64,000 nt of DNA from Antricoccus suffuscus (GCF_003003235.1 NZ_PVUE01000007.1:124001-188000); one strand, 5' to 3'; shown: positions 34,168-44,701, counted from the first letter of the stretch. Numbers and translations: made by a program. Notes: generated by a model from the letters alone, not told the origin.

Positions 34168-34817
34168 TCCGGGTGCTGATCGTCGACGATGAGTCGCTCG
34201 TGCGGGCTGGGTTGCGGATGATTTTGCAGTCCGCCGACGACATCGAGGTTGTCGGCGAGGCCGAGGACGGCAGCGCCGTGCCGGAGGCAGTCGCGAGGCA
34301 CCGGCCCGACGTCGTACTCATGGACATCCGAATGCCGCGTCTTGACGGGCTGGCGGCGACTCGAGCGCTGGCCTCGACCGACGATTCACCACGGGTGGTC
34401 GTGCTGACGACGTTCGACCTCGATGACTACGTGTTTCGGGCGCTCGAGGCCGGCGCGGCCGGGTTTCTTCTGAAGGACACGCCGCCGCGCGACCTGCTGC
34501 ACGCGGTCCGGGTGGTGGCCGCCGGTGAAGCGATGCTGTCGCCGAAGGTCACCCGCACGCTGATCGGGCATTTCGCCTCCGACTCGCGCAGGCAACGCGA
34601 GCGGGCGGCACGCGAACGGATCGGCGTACTGACTGACCGCGAGACGGAAGTGTTTCGGGCGGTCGGTGCGGGCCTGTCCAACGCGGAAATCGGCCGGTCG
34701 CTGTTCATGAGCGAGGCGACGGTCAAGGCGCATGTGTCACGGCTTCTCACTAAGCTCGGCGTCGGCAACCGGGTGCAGGTCGCCATCCTCGCGCACGACA
34801 GCGGTCACCTCGACTAG
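34164..34817 (+). CDS. NarL/FixJ response regulator
   Basis: A 217-residue regulator. The receiver has Asp8-Asp9, phospho-acceptor Asp54 in VVLMDIRMPRLDG and Lys in FLLKDTP; a LuxR helix-turn-helix (LTDRETEVFRAVGAGLSNAEI, quoted in part) closes the protein. The start is GTG 34164, overlapping the kinase stop as GTGA and starting directly at the receiver fold. It is the partner of the kinase and a probable activator of the divergent ABC genes. Confidence 0.93.
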   Translation: MIRVLIVDDESLVRAGLRMILQSADDIEVVGEAEDGSAVPEAVARHRPDVVLMDIRMPRLDGLAATRALASTDDSPRVVVLTTFDLDDYVFRALEAGAAGFLLKDTPPRDLLHAVRVVAAGEAMLSPKVTRTLIGHFASDSRRQRERAARERIGVLTDRETEVFRAVGAGLSNAEIGRSLFMSEATVKAHVSRLLTKLGVGNRVQVAILAHDSGHLD

Positions 34818-34875
34818 AACATCTGATCCACTTTGATCTAGCACAATTGTTCGACTGAATGCTAGTTTCAGGGGT

Positions 34876-35505
34876 ATGAGCGCTGCACTTCAAGAATCGT
34901 TACTCGACGTCATTGACGACACGGCCGTGCTTCCGTTGGCTGGGGCGGTACGGCGCACCGAACTGTCGCGCGGAGCTTGGATCGACATTCGACGGGGCTG
35001 GGTGAGTGGCTCTGGGCCGCTATTTGAGCGGCTCGAAGCCGAGGTTCCGTGGTACGCCGAAAAGCGCGCGATGTGGGACAAGATTCTCGACGTACCCCGG
35101 TTGCTGGCGTTCTATGGCGAGCACGCTCCGCTGCCCGATCCGGCGCTCGAGGAGGCAAAAGAGTGCCTGGACCGCTACTACGGCACCGAGTTGGGGGAGC
35201 AGTTTGCAACCGCGGGGCTGTGTCTCTACCGCGACGGGCGAGACAGCGTGGCGTGGCATGGCGACACGGTCGGCCGTGGCAAGACCGAAGACACGATGGT
35301 CGCGATTCTGTCGTTGGGTGCCCCGCGCACGCTGATGCTGCGCCCCCGCGGCGGCGGGACGGCGCTGAAGCACTCACTTGGTCACGGGGACCTGATCGTG
35401 ATGGGTGGTTCGTGTCAGCGGACCTGGGAGCACGCGGTGCCGAAAACGTCCAGGCCGGTGGGCCCGCGGATCAGCGTGCAGTTTCGACCTCGGGGAGTGC
35501 GCTAG
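34876..35505 (+). CDS. AlkB-like 2-oxoglutarate/Fe(II) dioxygenase
   Basis: A 209-residue dioxygenase. Iron ligands His128 and Asp130 (WHGD) and His186 (WEHAVPK), and 2-oxoglutarate-binding arginines in RISVQFR (198, 204), match AlkB-family DNA/RNA demethylases that repair alkylated bases. The nucleotide-recognition lid (LCLYRDGRDSVAWHGD region) is of the actinobacterial type. It is a single gene; its TAG shares the four bases CTAG with the stop of the convergent gene. Confidence 0.9.
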   Translation: MSAALQESLLDVIDDTAVLPLAGAVRRTELSRGAWIDIRRGWVSGSGPLFERLEAEVPWYAEKRAMWDKILDVPRLLAFYGEHAPLPDPALEEAKECLDRYYGTELGEQFATAGLCLYRDGRDSVAWHGDTVGRGKTEDTMVAILSLGAPRTLMLRPRGGGTALKHSLGHGDLIVMGGSCQRTWEHAVPKTSRPVGPRISVQFRPRGVR

Positions 35506-35948
35506 TCGCCCGGGCCGGCCCACGCGATGGCGCGGGTGCCGTCCGCGTCGCACTCGAGTTCTGCCATGATTCCCGCGTCCGCGGCGGGTGTCCGGACGCC
35601 AGCGACCGATGTGAGAGACGGTACGGCGGACCCTACCGCGGCCGGAGTGCTCATGATGAGCACCGTTTCGCCGCGGTAGCGGTCGCCGATCTCATCGACG
35701 ACATCGCTCCATCGACGAGACACATCGGCGGCATTCTCTGCGGCGTCCTTTGCCTCGAGCTCGGTTTCAGTGCGCATTGCGCAGCCGAGTGATGAGGCGA
35801 GCACGGCGGCGCTCTGCTCCGGTTCGCCGCCCGGCGGCGCGAAGACCATCGCAATCCGGCGCCCGGTAAGAGCGTCGATGAGTCGTGAACGTGTCGTGGC
35901 CCCGGCCGCGGCGATGACGATGGTGGCGGGGCAGTGCAAATCGCCCAT
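35502..35948 (-). CDS. Degenerate histidine-phosphatase-like protein (tentative)
   Basis: A 148-residue protein that I do not recognise with certainty. The pattern of a strand, then LTGRRIAMVFAPPGGEPEQSAAVLASSLG, and later YRGETVLIMSTPAAV, resembles the histidine phosphatase fold (SPL-RA-QTA and the second VxSHG segment), but the catalytic RHG and the second His are absent. It may be an inactive binding relative. The frame has GC-rich codon use like its neighbours and a clean ATG; it is convergent with the AlkB-like gene with overlapping stops. Confidence 0.5.
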   Translation of the reverse strand: MGDLHCPATIVIAAAGATTRSRLIDALTGRRIAMVFAPPGGEPEQSAAVLASSLGCAMRTETELEAKDAAENAADVSRRWSDVVDEIGDRYRGETVLIMSTPAAVGSAVPSLTSVAGVRTPAADAGIMAELECDADGTRAIAWAGPGD

Positions 35949-35968
35949 ACTTGGACTCTAGCCCGAAA

Positions 35969-37159
35969 CTAGATCGTGACGGGGAGTTGTTCTAGGCCGC
36001 GGATGACGAACTCCGGGTTGTGCTGCGGCACGTCGACGAGCGCGATGTGCGGAAATCTATCGATAAGTGTCGATAAAGACGTCTGGATCTCGACCCGGGC
36101 AAGCGGTGCGCCGAGGCAGAAATGGATGCCCACGCCGAATCCCAAGTGCGGGTTCGGGTCGCGCAGTACGTTCATGACCTCGGGTTTATCGAAAACGTCC
36201 GGATCGTGATTGGCGGCCCCGAGTAGTGCCGCAACCTTCTGACCGGCGCCGATCTCTACCCCGTGGATTGTCGTATCGACCGTGGCGGTCCGCTCGAACA
36301 ACTGCAACGGTCCATCGAAGCGCACCAATTCTTCCGAGGCGAGCGCGATGACGGCTGGGTCGGAGATCCCGTTCTGCACTGCGGCTAGCTGCTCTGGGCG
36401 TTGTAGGAGCGCCGAGAGGCCATTGCCCGTGACGTTGACGGTCGCCTCGTGTCCGGCGTTGAGCAGCAGGATGCCCGTTGCCACGAGTTCGTCGTCGGTG
36501 ATCTTGCTGCCGTCTTCGTCCTGTACGCGAAGCAGGTCGGAGATCAGGTCGTCGCCGCGGTTACGCCGCCGCGCGGTCGCGAGCTCTCGCAGGTACGCCG
36601 CGAACTCGCTCGCCGCGGACTCGGCGGCTTGCTCGGTAGCCGGGCTCCGTCCGTACTCATACATCTTCACGATCGCGTTGGACCATGGCCGTAGCAAATG
36701 CCAGTCAGAGACCGGCACCCCGAGTAGCGAGCCGATCACCGCAATCGGCAGCGGTTCGGCATAGATCGGAAGGAGGTCTACCGGCGAGCCATCTGAGCCG
36801 GCGTCCGCTACGGCGTTCGCCAGCTCAGCGGCGAAGGCGACCACCCTCGGCCGCAGCCGCTCGACGTGACCGCGCGCAAAGGCCGACGCCACCAGGCGTC
36901 GCAGCCGAGTGTGTTCGGGCGGCTCCATCTCGAGCAGCGCGTGTCGGTGGATGAGGTTGAGTGCCGGATACGCAGCGGCCGGCAGGAAATCCTCCCAGAT
37001 CCGGCCAAGAGATCGGTGCCGCAGAACCGCCCCCGCAGACGCGTGGGAGAGTGCGATGAACATCTGCAGGTCGTCGTCCCACTGGAGCGGGGCCTGTGCG
37101 CGCATGGTGGCGAACGTCGGGTACGGGTGGGCGATGAACTCGGGGTCGTCGAGACGCAT
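35969..37159 (-). CDS. Cytochrome P450
   Basis: A 396-residue bacterial P450 monooxygenase. The heme-binding loop is FGVGIHFCLGAPLAR with Cys348; the I-helix is NAGHEAT (234-240), with Ala in place of the first Thr of the usual AGxxTT; ExxR is Glu277-Arg280. Substrate unknown. The ATG at 37159 begins the standard N-terminus (MRLDDPEFIAHPYPTF). No ferredoxin or reductase gene is adjacent. Confidence 0.93.
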   Translation of the reverse strand: MRLDDPEFIAHPYPTFATMRAQAPLQWDDDLQMFIALSHASAGAVLRHRSLGRIWEDFLPAAAYPALNLIHRHALLEMEPPEHTRLRRLVASAFARGHVERLRPRVVAFAAELANAVADAGSDGSPVDLLPIYAEPLPIAVIGSLLGVPVSDWHLLRPWSNAIVKMYEYGRSPATEQAAESAASEFAAYLRELATARRRNRGDDLISDLLRVQDEDGSKITDDELVATGILLLNAGHEATVNVTGNGLSALLQRPEQLAAVQNGISDPAVIALASEELVRFDGPLQLFERTATVDTTIHGVEIGAGQKVAALLGAANHDPDVFDKPEVMNVLRDPNPHLGFGVGIHFCLGAPLARVEIQTSLSTLIDRFPHIALVDVPQHNPEFVIRGLEQLPVTI

Positions 37160-37707
37160 CTGACCAGTATGAGCGAGCAATACGCAAACGTCCGGCATCA
37201 CTCTCGTGATGGGCTTCACCAAATGAGTCTCGTACCCCGTTTGTGTTCGACGGACGGGGTAGGGCATACTTGACGGGTTGCCTTTCGCGCGGCTGCACCA
37301 TCCCGTGGACACAAATTACGTGGACATTTGGAAACATGGACAGCGTGGGCCGAGGGCGACAGCACGACCCGAGCACCGTGCTCCACGCGAGCGCATCTGG
37401 TTCACCACCATCCGGTACGACGAATCCTGTCGCGCTGGCATGTGCGGAAGCGGCGACACGCCCGACCGCGTGGACCGGAGGACCCGGACACCTGAACAGT
37501 GGCAGCGGAACCTACCGCACGCAACGCACGCGCCCAGTCTGGCGCAGCCATGCATGCTGCTGACTCCTGGCCGAGTGGCTCACCGCACGAAGCTCGATAG
37601 AACGAACAGCACGAACCACCAGCACGAACAGCAACACGAAGACAGACAGCACCCGAGACAGCGCGCGACGAACTCACGCGTCGCAGCTATGAAAAGGACG
37701 GCAAAGC
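37160..37707. other. Long leader region before the S10 operon (548 bases)
   Basis: No convincing gene. It carries a promoter candidate (37241-37270), leaving an untranslated leader of about 430 bases. Bases 37601-37680 contain a single T and repeat CAGCACGAAC (37607-37616, 37620-37629) with related GCAACACGAAG (37631-37641). Open frames across it are antisense-like or overlap rpsJ in another frame. Confidence 0.6.
37241..37270 (+). promoter_or_regulatory. Candidate promoter of the ribosomal operon
   Basis: TTGTGT (37241-37246), an 18-base GC-rich spacer and CATACT (37265-37270) fit a sigma-70-type promoter; transcription would start near 37277. No better pair was seen closer to rpsJ. Confidence 0.45.
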
Positions 37708-38013
37708 GTGGCCGGACAGAAGATCCGCATCAGGCTCAAGGCCTACGACCACGAAGCGATTGACGCTTCGGCGCGCAAGATCGTTGAGACGGTCACCCGC
37801 ACCGGCGCTCGCGTCGTCGGGCCAGTGCCGCTGCCCACTGAAAAGAACGTGTACTGCGTCATCCGTTCGCCGCACAAGTACAAAGACTCGCGCGAACATT
37901 TCGAGATGCGCACGCACAAGCGTCTCATCGACATTCTTGAGCCGACACCAAAGACTGTCGATGCCCTCATGCGCATCGACCTTCCCGCGAGCGTCGACGT
38001 AAACATCCAGTAG
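37708..38013 (+). CDS. rpsJ: 30S ribosomal protein S10
   Basis: A 101-residue S10 ([29 protein letters not shown]), full length. It binds the 30S head and, as NusE, takes part in antitermination. The start is GTG at 37708 with AAGGA 9 bases upstream. First gene of the S10 operon. Confidence 0.98.
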   Translation: MAGQKIRIRLKAYDHEAIDASARKIVETVTRTGARVVGPVPLPTEKNVYCVIRSPHKYKDSREHFEMRTHKRLIDILEPTPKTVDALMRIDLPASVDVNIQ

Positions 38014-38111
38014 CAGCTCGGGCCGTACGCCGCGCACGAGAGTGCGCGCCGCGCCGGCCCGGCACCGCGAACTAAGCAATAGCAACCTGAAGTCAGTAGG
38101 GACAGCAGCAG

Positions 38112-38816
38112 ATGACCAGCAAGTTCAGCCGCACGCAGCGCGGCGTCTTGGGTACGAAACTGGGGATGACCCAGGTCTTCGACGAGAACAACCGGATCAT
38201 CCCGGTCACCGTCGTCAAGGCCGGCCCCTGTGTCGTCACTCAGGTACGCAAGCCTGACATCGACGGTTACTCGGCAATTCAGATCGGCTACGGCGAGATT
38301 GACCCGCGCAAGGTCAACCAGCCGGACAAGGGCCACTTCGCGAAAGCGGGAGTCACGCCTCGTCGGCACATCGCCGAGATCCGCACCGAAGACGCAGAGT
38401 CCTACGAGATCGGCCAGGAAATCACCTTGGAGATCTTCGAAGAGGGCCAGATCGTCGACGTCACCGGCACGAGCAAGGGCAAGGGCTACGCCGGCGTCAT
38501 GAAGCGTCACGGCTTCCACGGCGTGGGTGCCTCGCACGGTGCGCACCGCAACCACCGCAAGCCCGGTTCGATCGGTGGCTGTGCCACTCCAGGTCGTGTC
38601 TTCAAGGGCATGCGGATGGCTGGTCGGATGGGTAGCGACCGCGTCACGACGATGGGTCTTAAGGTCCACCGCGTCGACACCGAGAAGGGCCTGCTGCTGA
38701 TCAAGGGCGCGATTCCAGGCAACGCCAAGGGCGTTGTATATGTACGCAACTCGGTCAAGACCGAGATGTCGCCGAAGGCCAGTGGCGCGGCAACGAAGGG
38801 TGGTGCGGGCAAGTGA
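38112..38816 (+). CDS. rplC: 50S ribosomal protein L3
   Basis: A 234-residue L3, with [15 protein letters not shown] at the start and the conserved [22 protein letters not shown] loop (in parts) that reaches toward the peptidyl-transferase centre. It carries about 15 extra C-terminal residues rich in Gly, Ala and Lys compared with mycobacterial L3. Its stop overlaps the rplD start as GTGA. Confidence 0.98.
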   Translation: MTSKFSRTQRGVLGTKLGMTQVFDENNRIIPVTVVKAGPCVVTQVRKPDIDGYSAIQIGYGEIDPRKVNQPDKGHFAKAGVTPRRHIAEIRTEDAESYEIGQEITLEIFEEGQIVDVTGTSKGKGYAGVMKRHGFHGVGASHGAHRNHRKPGSIGGCATPGRVFKGMRMAGRMGSDRVTTMGLKVHRVDTEKGLLLIKGAIPGNAKGVVYVRNSVKTEMSPKASGAATKGGAGK

Positions 38817-39520
38817 GTAACTTGACCGTCGACGTCCTCGACACCGAGGGCAAGAAGGCAAAGTCCATCGATTTGCCTGCGGAGATTTTCGACGCGCAGG
38901 CCAACGTTTCGCTGTTGCACCAGGTCGTCGTCGCGCAGCTTGCGGCGAAGCGCCAGGGTACGGCGAAGGCGAAGACTCGCGGCGAGGTCTCCGGCGGCGG
39001 CGCGAAGCCATACCGCCAGAAGGGCACCGGCCGCGCCCGTCAGGGTTCGACCCGTGCGCCGCAGTTCGCAGGTGGCGGCATCGTCCACGGTCCGCAGCCG
39101 CGCAACTACGCGCAGAAGACCCCCAAGAAGATGAAGGCTGCCGCCCTGCGCGGCGCGCTCTCGGACCGCGCCCGCGCGGACCTGCTCTTCGTGGTTTCCC
39201 AGATCGCCACCGGCGACACGGTCAAGACCAAGGACGCGCTTGCGGTACTGCGCGCCGCGGTTCCGTTCGTGGACACGCTCAAGAAGCGCATCCTCGTCGT
39301 GCTCGGTCGCGATGACCTGGCCGGCTGGGTGTCGCTGCGCAACGTGCCCAACGTGCACTTGCTCGTTGCCGACCAGCTCAACACTCACGACGTACTCGTC
39401 TCCGACGCGGTGGTCTTCACCGAGACGGCGCTCGAAGAGTTCCTCAGCGGCTCGCGCGAGCGCGGCGTCGAGGTCGAGGTTCTCGTCGACGAGGTAGCCC
39501 AAGAAGAGGGTGACAAGTAA
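38813..39520 (+). CDS. rplD: 50S ribosomal protein L4
   Basis: A 235-residue L4 with the extended loop [15 protein letters not shown] that lines the peptide exit tunnel. GTG start at 38813 overlaps rplC by 4 bases. Its stop shares one base with the rplW start (TAATG). In other bacteria L4 also controls the S10 operon by feedback. Confidence 0.98.
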   Translation: MSNLTVDVLDTEGKKAKSIDLPAEIFDAQANVSLLHQVVVAQLAAKRQGTAKAKTRGEVSGGGAKPYRQKGTGRARQGSTRAPQFAGGGIVHGPQPRNYAQKTPKKMKAAALRGALSDRARADLLFVVSQIATGDTVKTKDALAVLRAAVPFVDTLKKRILVVLGRDDLAGWVSLRNVPNVHLLVADQLNTHDVLVSDAVVFTETALEEFLSGSRERGVEVEVLVDEVAQEEGDK

Positions 39521-39816
39521 TGAAGTCCAACCCACGCGACGTCGTGCTCGCTCCGGTCATCTCGGAGAAGAGCTATGGCCTGCTTGAGGAAAACAAGTAC
39601 ACCTTCCTCATTCGGCCGGACGCCAACAAGACCCAGATCAAGATCGCTGTGCAAGAGATCTTCGGCGTGAAGGTTCTCGCCGTCAACACAGCAAACCGCC
39701 AGGGCAAGACGAAACGCACTCGCTACGGAATCGGTAAGCGCAAGGACACCAAGCGCGCAATCGTGACCGTCGCCGAGGGCGATCGCATCGAAATCTTTGG
39801 CGGACCGGTCAGCTAA
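39520..39816 (+). CDS. rplW: 50S ribosomal protein L23
   Basis: A 98-residue L23 ([23 protein letters not shown]), which binds 23S rRNA at the tunnel exit and docks trigger factor and SRP. Full length; the start overlaps rplD by one base. Confidence 0.98.
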   Translation: MKSNPRDVVLAPVISEKSYGLLEENKYTFLIRPDANKTQIKIAVQEIFGVKVLAVNTANRQGKTKRTRYGIGKRKDTKRAIVTVAEGDRIEIFGGPVS

Positions 39817-39861
39817 GGCTGAGCGGAACTAACGAACTAAGAAGCGAGATAGGTAACCACA

Positions 39862-40695
39862 ATGGCAATCCGCAAGTACAAGCCGACGACACCGGGTCGT
39901 CGCGGGTCGAGCGTCTCTGATTTTGCAGAGGTCACCCGCAGCACCCCGGAGAAGTCGCTGGTGCGTCCCCTGCACAACAAGGGTGGACGTAACGCTCACG
40001 GACGTGTCACCACTCGGCACCAGGGTGGCGGACACAAGCGCGCTTACCGACTGATCGACTTCCGCCGCGCGGATAAAGACGGCGTACCAGCCAAGGTCGC
40101 ACACATCGAGTACGACCCCAACCGCACCGCTCGTATCGCGCTGCTGCACTACGCAGACGGCGAGAAGCGCTACATCATTGCGCCGGTCAAGCTGGGTCAG
40201 GGAGCCAAGGTCGAGTCGGGTCCGGGCGCGGACATCAAGCCGGGCAATAACCTGCCCCTGCGCAACATCCCGACCGGTACGGTCGTGCACGCGATCGAGC
40301 TTCGCCCCGGCGGCGGCGCGAAGATCGCCCGTTCCGCGGGCGCGTCGGTCCAGCTGGTTGCTAAGGACGGCCCATACGCCCAGCTGCGCATGCCGTCCGG
40401 CGAGATCCGCAACGTCGACGCGCGCTGCCGCGCGACCGTCGGCGAGGTCGGCAACGCCGAGCAGTCCAACATCAACTGGGGCAAGGCCGGCCGCATGCGC
40501 TGGAAGGGCAAGCGCCCCAGCGTCCGCGGTGTCGCCATGAACCCGGTCGACCACCCGCACGGTGGTGGCGAGGGCAAGACCTCCGGTGGTCGTCACCCGG
40601 TCAACCCCGCAGGTAAGCCAGAGGGCCGCACGCGCAAGCGCAAGCCCAGTGACCAGCTCATTGTTCGTCGGCGCCGTACCGGCAAGAAGCGTTAA
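39862..40695 (+). CDS. rplB: 50S ribosomal protein L2
   Basis: A 277-residue L2 ([21 protein letters not shown]), with [12 protein letters not shown] carrying the His essential for peptidyl transfer. Normal length; follows rplW after 45 bases. Confidence 0.98.
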   Translation: MAIRKYKPTTPGRRGSSVSDFAEVTRSTPEKSLVRPLHNKGGRNAHGRVTTRHQGGGHKRAYRLIDFRRADKDGVPAKVAHIEYDPNRTARIALLHYADGEKRYIIAPVKLGQGAKVESGPGADIKPGNNLPLRNIPTGTVVHAIELRPGGGAKIARSAGASVQLVAKDGPYAQLRMPSGEIRNVDARCRATVGEVGNAEQSNINWGKAGRMRWKGKRPSVRGVAMNPVDHPHGGGEGKTSGGRHPVNPAGKPEGRTRKRKPSDQLIVRRRRTGKKR

Positions 40696-40707
40696 GGATA
40701 GATAGAC

Positions 40708-40989
40708 ATGCCACGCAGCGTTAAAAAGGGCTACTTCGTCGATGATCATCTTCTGAAGAAGGTCGATGACCAGAACGAGAAGAACACCAAGACGGTCATC
40801 AAGACCTGGTCGCGTCGTTCGACGATCATCCCGGACATGCTCGGACACACCTTCGCCGTCCACGACGGTCGCAAGCACGTTCCGGTCTTCGTCTCGGAAT
40901 CGATGGTCGGGCACAAGCTCGGCGAGTTCGCACCGACCCGCACCTTCCGGGGTCACATCAAGGACGACCGCAAGTCGCGTCGCGGCTAG
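40708..40989 (+). CDS. rpsS: 30S ribosomal protein S19
   Basis: A 93-residue S19 ([19 protein letters not shown]), with the conserved HNGRKHVPV-like segment reading [23 protein letters not shown]. It forms a head-bridge complex with S13. Confidence 0.98.
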   Translation: MPRSVKKGYFVDDHLLKKVDDQNEKNTKTVIKTWSRRSTIIPDMLGHTFAVHDGRKHVPVFVSESMVGHKLGEFAPTRTFRGHIKDDRKSRRG

Positions 40990-41050
40990 TACGTCGACCA
41001 CCGTCAGTAACAAGCAGAGTTTGATCAGAAATTAAGCAAGGGGAAAGCGA

Positions 41051-41476
41051 ATGAACGCAGGGCCTGCCACCGCGGCCGACGACCTTCAGGTCGTGCGTGC
41101 CCGGGCTAAGCACGTCCGCGTCACGCCGATGAAGGCGCGTCGTGTCATCGACCTGATCCGGGATCTGCCGACCGCAGAGGCACTCATCGTGCTGCAGTTT
41201 GCTCCTCAGTCGGCCAGTGAACCGGTCGCGAAGGTACTCGCAAGCGCGGTTGCCAACGCCGAGGAAAACCATCGTCTCGACGCCGACACGCTCGTCGTGC
41301 ACCGTGCGTACGTCGACGAAGGTCCGACCATGAAGCGGTTCCGGCCGCGTGCGCAAGGACGGGCCTACCGCATCCGCAAGCGCACCAGCCACATCACGAT
41401 CGAGGTCGCCAGCGTCGCACCCTCGAAGTCCGCTAAGAAATCCAAGAAGTCCAGCGCGAAGGGGAGTGCCCGCTAG
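41051..41476 (+). CDS. rplV: 50S ribosomal protein L22
   Basis: A 141-residue L22 whose beta-hairpin ([25 protein letters not shown]) lines the exit tunnel near the macrolide site. The C-terminal tail is Lys/Ser-rich. The last base of its stop is the first base of the rpsC GTG. Confidence 0.97.
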   Translation: MNAGPATAADDLQVVRARAKHVRVTPMKARRVIDLIRDLPTAEALIVLQFAPQSASEPVAKVLASAVANAEENHRLDADTLVVHRAYVDEGPTMKRFRPRAQGRAYRIRKRTSHITIEVASVAPSKSAKKSKKSSAKGSAR

Positions 41477-42390
41477 TGGGTCAGAAAGTCAACCCGCACG
41501 GTTTCCGGCTCGGTATCACCACCGAGTGGAAGTCCCGTTGGTTCGCAGATAAGCAGTACGCCGACTATGTCAAGGAAGACGTTGCCATTCGTCGCCTGAT
41601 GACGACGGGCATGGAGCGCGCAGGCATCTCCAGTGTCGAGATCGAACGCACCCGGGATCGGGTCCGCGTCGACATCCACACCGCGCGCCCTGGCATCGTC
41701 ATCGGTCGCCGCGGCGCCGAAGCCGAGCGTTTGCGCGGCGAGCTCGAGAAGCTCACCAGCAAGCAAGTCCAGCTCAACATCCTCGAGGTCAAGAACCCCG
41801 AGGCGGACGCTCAGCTGGTCGCGCAGGGCATCGCCGAGCAGCTGTCCAGCCGCGTGGCGTTCCGTCGCGCAATGAAGAAGGCTCAGCAGTCGGCCATGCG
41901 CGCTCAGGGTGTCAAGGGCATCCGGATCCAGTGTGGCGGACGTCTGGGCGGCGCGGAAATGTCGCGCTCAGAGTTCTACCGCGAAGGTCGGGTGCCGCTG
42001 CACACGCTGCGCGCGAACATCGACTACGGCACCTATGAGGCCCGCACGACCTTCGGTCGGATCGGCGTCAAGGTGTGGATCTACAAGGGCGATGTCACCC
42101 AGAGCAAGGCCGAGCGCGAGGCCGCTGAGACCGCGTTGCGCGAGCATCGTCGTCAGCGTCCCGAGCGTCGTCCGCGCCGTTCCGGTTCGTCCGGTACGAC
42201 GGGCACCAGCACCGAAGCCGGGCGCGCAGCAGCGCAGGCCAGCGTGGCGCCGGCTCCCGAGGAAGCGGACACGACCTCGACCGAAGCAATCGCAACCGAA
42301 GTAGCCGAGGCGATCGTAGAAGCTCCTGCCGCCGCCCCGGCCGAGACGACCGAAGCCGGCAGCGGCACCGAGTCGGAGAAGGACGCCTAA
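41476..42390 (+). CDS. rpsC: 30S ribosomal protein S3, with long acidic tail
   Basis: A 304-residue S3: KH domain ([20 protein letters not shown]) and [26 protein letters not shown], the mRNA-entry helicase surface. After residue about 225 comes an 80-residue tail rich in Ala, Glu and Pro, longer than in many bacteria but seen in actinobacteria. GTG start at 41476. Confidence 0.97.
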   Translation: MGQKVNPHGFRLGITTEWKSRWFADKQYADYVKEDVAIRRLMTTGMERAGISSVEIERTRDRVRVDIHTARPGIVIGRRGAEAERLRGELEKLTSKQVQLNILEVKNPEADAQLVAQGIAEQLSSRVAFRRAMKKAQQSAMRAQGVKGIRIQCGGRLGGAEMSRSEFYREGRVPLHTLRANIDYGTYEARTTFGRIGVKVWIYKGDVTQSKAEREAAETALREHRRQRPERRPRRSGSSGTTGTSTEAGRAAAQASVAPAPEEADTTSTEAIATEVAEAIVEAPAAAPAETTEAGSGTESEKDA

Positions 42391-42392
42391 CC

Positions 42393-42809
42393 ATGCTTAT
42401 CCCACGCAGGGTCAAGCACCGCAAGCAGCACCACCCGTCCCGGACCGGTGCTGCCAAAGGTGGAACCCGAGTAACTTTCGGCGACTACGGCATCCAGGCG
42501 CTCGAGCCGGCGTACGTCACCAACCGTCAGATTGAGTCCGCGCGTATCGCTATCAACCGGCACATCCGTCGTGGCGGCAAGGTCTGGATCAACATCTTCC
42601 CGGACCGCCCCCTGACGAAGAAGCCGGCCGAAACCCGCATGGGTTCCGGTAAGGGTTCGCCCGAGTGGTGGATCGCCAATATCAAGCCGGGTCGTGTCCT
42701 GTTCGAAATGACCTACCCCAATGACCAGATCGCTCGCGAGGCACTTCGCCGTGCGATCCACAAGCTCCCGATGAAGTGCCGCATCGTGACCCGGGATAGT
42801 GAGTTCTAA
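42393..42809 (+). CDS. rplP: 50S ribosomal protein L16
   Basis: A 138-residue L16 ([19 protein letters not shown]) with [19 protein letters not shown] at the A-site tRNA elbow. Its stop overlaps the rpmC start by one base (TAATG). Confidence 0.98.
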   Translation: MLIPRRVKHRKQHHPSRTGAAKGGTRVTFGDYGIQALEPAYVTNRQIESARIAINRHIRRGGKVWINIFPDRPLTKKPAETRMGSGKGSPEWWIANIKPGRVLFEMTYPNDQIAREALRRAIHKLPMKCRIVTRDSEF

Positions 42810-43045
42810 TGGCAGTCGGTACCTCCCCGTCGGACCTGCGCGAGCTCGAGAACGATGAACTCGAGACGCGCCTGCACGAATCGAAGGAAGAACTTTTCAA
42901 CCTTCGGTTCCAGGTCGCTACCGGGCAACTAGAAAACAACATGCGGCTCAAGGCCGTCCGCAGTGACATCGCGCGGATCTACACGATCCTGCGCGAGCGC
43001 GAGCTGGGCCTTGCCGTTGCACCGAGCGAAAGCAGTGAAGGCTGA
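42809..43045 (+). CDS. rpmC: 50S ribosomal protein L29
   Basis: A 78-residue helical hairpin ([26 protein letters not shown]), which binds near the exit tunnel next to L23. Full length; followed 2 bases later by rpsQ. Confidence 0.97.
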   Translation: MAVGTSPSDLRELENDELETRLHESKEELFNLRFQVATGQLENNMRLKAVRSDIARIYTILRERELGLAVAPSESSEG

Positions 43046-43047
43046 TT

Positions 43048-43341
43048 ATGGCTGAGGAAATCAAAGATTCGGACGTCGGTCACGGCGGCGGCCGCAACTA
43101 CCGCAAGGTACGCAGCGGCATCGTCGTGAGTGACAAGATGGACAAGACCGTCGTTGTTCAGATCGAAGAGCGTTTCAAGCACGCTCTTTATGGCAAGGTG
43201 CTGCGTCGCAGCAGCAAGCTCAAGGTCCACGACGAGAACAACGAAGCCGGTATCGGCGACCGCGTCCGTCTGATGGAGACCCGCCCGGTCAGCGCGACGA
43301 AGCGCTGGCGTCTGGTCGAGGTCATTGAAAAGGCTCGTTAG
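43048..43341 (+). CDS. rpsQ: 30S ribosomal protein S17
   Basis: A 97-residue OB-fold protein with [19 protein letters not shown] and the C-terminal [18 protein letters not shown]. The N-terminus has about 15 extra Gly-rich residues. A 93-base gap follows before rplN, where the S10 unit ends and the spc unit begins in many genomes. Confidence 0.97.
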   Translation: MAEEIKDSDVGHGGGRNYRKVRSGIVVSDKMDKTVVVQIEERFKHALYGKVLRRSSKLKVHDENNEAGIGDRVRLMETRPVSATKRWRLVEVIEKAR

Positions 43342-43434
43342 TTCCTCGCGGAATCGGCGAACAGCAATATCCAATACGTTCGGCCAGGCTCTTGGTAACA
43401 CGAGAGAACCGGCAGACAACTGGGAGAAACCACA

Positions 43435-43803
43435 GTGATTCAGCAGGAGTCGCGACTTAGAGTCGCCGACAACACCGGGGCTAAAGAAGTCCTGTGCATC
43501 CGGGTGCTCGGTGGCTCAGGTCGGCGTTATGCCGGCATCGGCGACCTCATCGTTTGCACCGTCAAGGACGCCATTCCCGGCGCCGGTGTGAAGAAGGGTG
43601 ACGTCGTTAAGGCTGTCATCGTTCGCACCGTCAAGGAGCGCCGCCGCCCCGACGGCTCATACATCAAGTTCGACGAAAACGCCGCCGTACTGATCAAGAC
43701 CGACGGCGAACCTCGTGGGACGCGCATCTTCGGCCCAGTTGGCCGTGAGCTGCGGGACAAGAAGTTCATGAAGATTATCTCGCTCGCGCCGGAGGTGCTG
43801 TAG
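43435..43803 (+). CDS. rplN: 50S ribosomal protein L14
   Basis: A 122-residue L14 ([26 protein letters not shown]), full length. The start is GTG at 43435 with GGGAGAA upstream. It forms bridges to 16S rRNA and is the RsfS silencing target. Confidence 0.98.
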   Translation: MIQQESRLRVADNTGAKEVLCIRVLGGSGRRYAGIGDLIVCTVKDAIPGAGVKKGDVVKAVIVRTVKERRRPDGSYIKFDENAAVLIKTDGEPRGTRIFGPVGRELRDKKFMKIISLAPEVL

Positions 43804-43806
43804 CCA

Positions 43807-44130
43807 ATGAAGGTCAAAAAGGGCGACACGGTACTGGTGATCTCGGGCAAGGACAAGGGCGCGAAGGGCAAGGTCATCGAGGCCTACCCAGAGCGTGACC
43901 GTGTTCTCGTCGAGGGCGTTAACCGCATCAAGCGGCACACCAAGATCCAGGCCTCGGGCCGCGGCTCGCAAGAGGGCGGCATCATTACCAAGGAAGCCGC
44001 GATCCACGTAAGCAACGTCATGGTCGTTGACAAAGACGGCAAGGCGACCCGCGTGGGCTACCGCAAGGACGAGGACGGCCGCAACGTGCGCGTCTCCAAG
44101 CGGTCGACCGGCAAGGACAAGGATCTCTAA
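43807..44130 (+). CDS. rplX: 50S ribosomal protein L24
   Basis: A 107-residue KOW-domain protein ([23 protein letters not shown]), an early assembly initiator that binds 23S rRNA domain I. Starts 3 bases after rplN. Confidence 0.98.
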   Translation: MKVKKGDTVLVISGKDKGAKGKVIEAYPERDRVLVEGVNRIKRHTKIQASGRGSQEGGIITKEAAIHVSNVMVVDKDGKATRVGYRKDEDGRNVRVSKRSTGKDKDL

Positions 44131-44133
44131 ATC

Positions 44134-44697
44134 ATGTCTGCAACTACTGTTTCAGCGCCGCGGCTGAAGACTCGGTACGCCGAGGAAATCGCCCCCGCGC
44201 TCAACGAGAAGTTCTCGTACGCCAATGTCATGCAGATCCCGCGCGTGGTCAAGGTCGTCGTCAACATGGGTGTTGGCGAAGCGGCTCGCGACGCGAAGAT
44301 CATCGATGGGGCACTGCGTGACCTGACCGCGATCACCGGCCAGAAGCCGTTGGTACGCCGGGCGACCAAATCCGTCGCGCAGTTCAAGTTGCGTGAGGGC
44401 CAGCCGATTGGCGCGAAGGTCACGCTGCGCGGCACCCGGATGTGGGAGTTCTTGGACCGCACGCTGACCCTGGCGCTGCCGCGTATCCGCGACTTCCGTG
44501 GTCTGTCGGATCGTCAGTTCGATGGCAACGGCAACTACACGTTCGGTCTCAACGAGCAGTCGATGTTCCACGAGATCAACATCGACAACGTCGACCGTGT
44601 CCGCGGTATGGACATCACGGTCGTGACGACAGCCAAGACCGACGATGAGGGACGGGCACTGCTTCGCGCGCTCGGCTTCCCGTTCAAGGAGAACTAA
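44134..44697 (+). CDS. rplE: 50S ribosomal protein L5
   Basis: A 187-residue L5 with [24 protein letters not shown] and [20 protein letters not shown]; it carries 5S rRNA and touches P-site tRNA. Starts 3 bases after rplX. Confidence 0.98.
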   Translation: MSATTVSAPRLKTRYAEEIAPALNEKFSYANVMQIPRVVKVVVNMGVGEAARDAKIIDGALRDLTAITGQKPLVRRATKSVAQFKLREGQPIGAKVTLRGTRMWEFLDRTLTLALPRIRDFRGLSDRQFDGNGNYTFGLNEQSMFHEINIDNVDRVRGMDITVVTTAKTDDEGRALLRALGFPFKEN

Positions 44698-44701
44698 GCG
44701 C

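Noticed and set aside
37278-37763. 161-codon frame in the rpsJ leader
   Set aside because: It overlaps the start of rpsJ in another frame, has no ribosome binding site and shows Arg/Thr/His-rich composition typical of a chance frame in GC-rich DNA.
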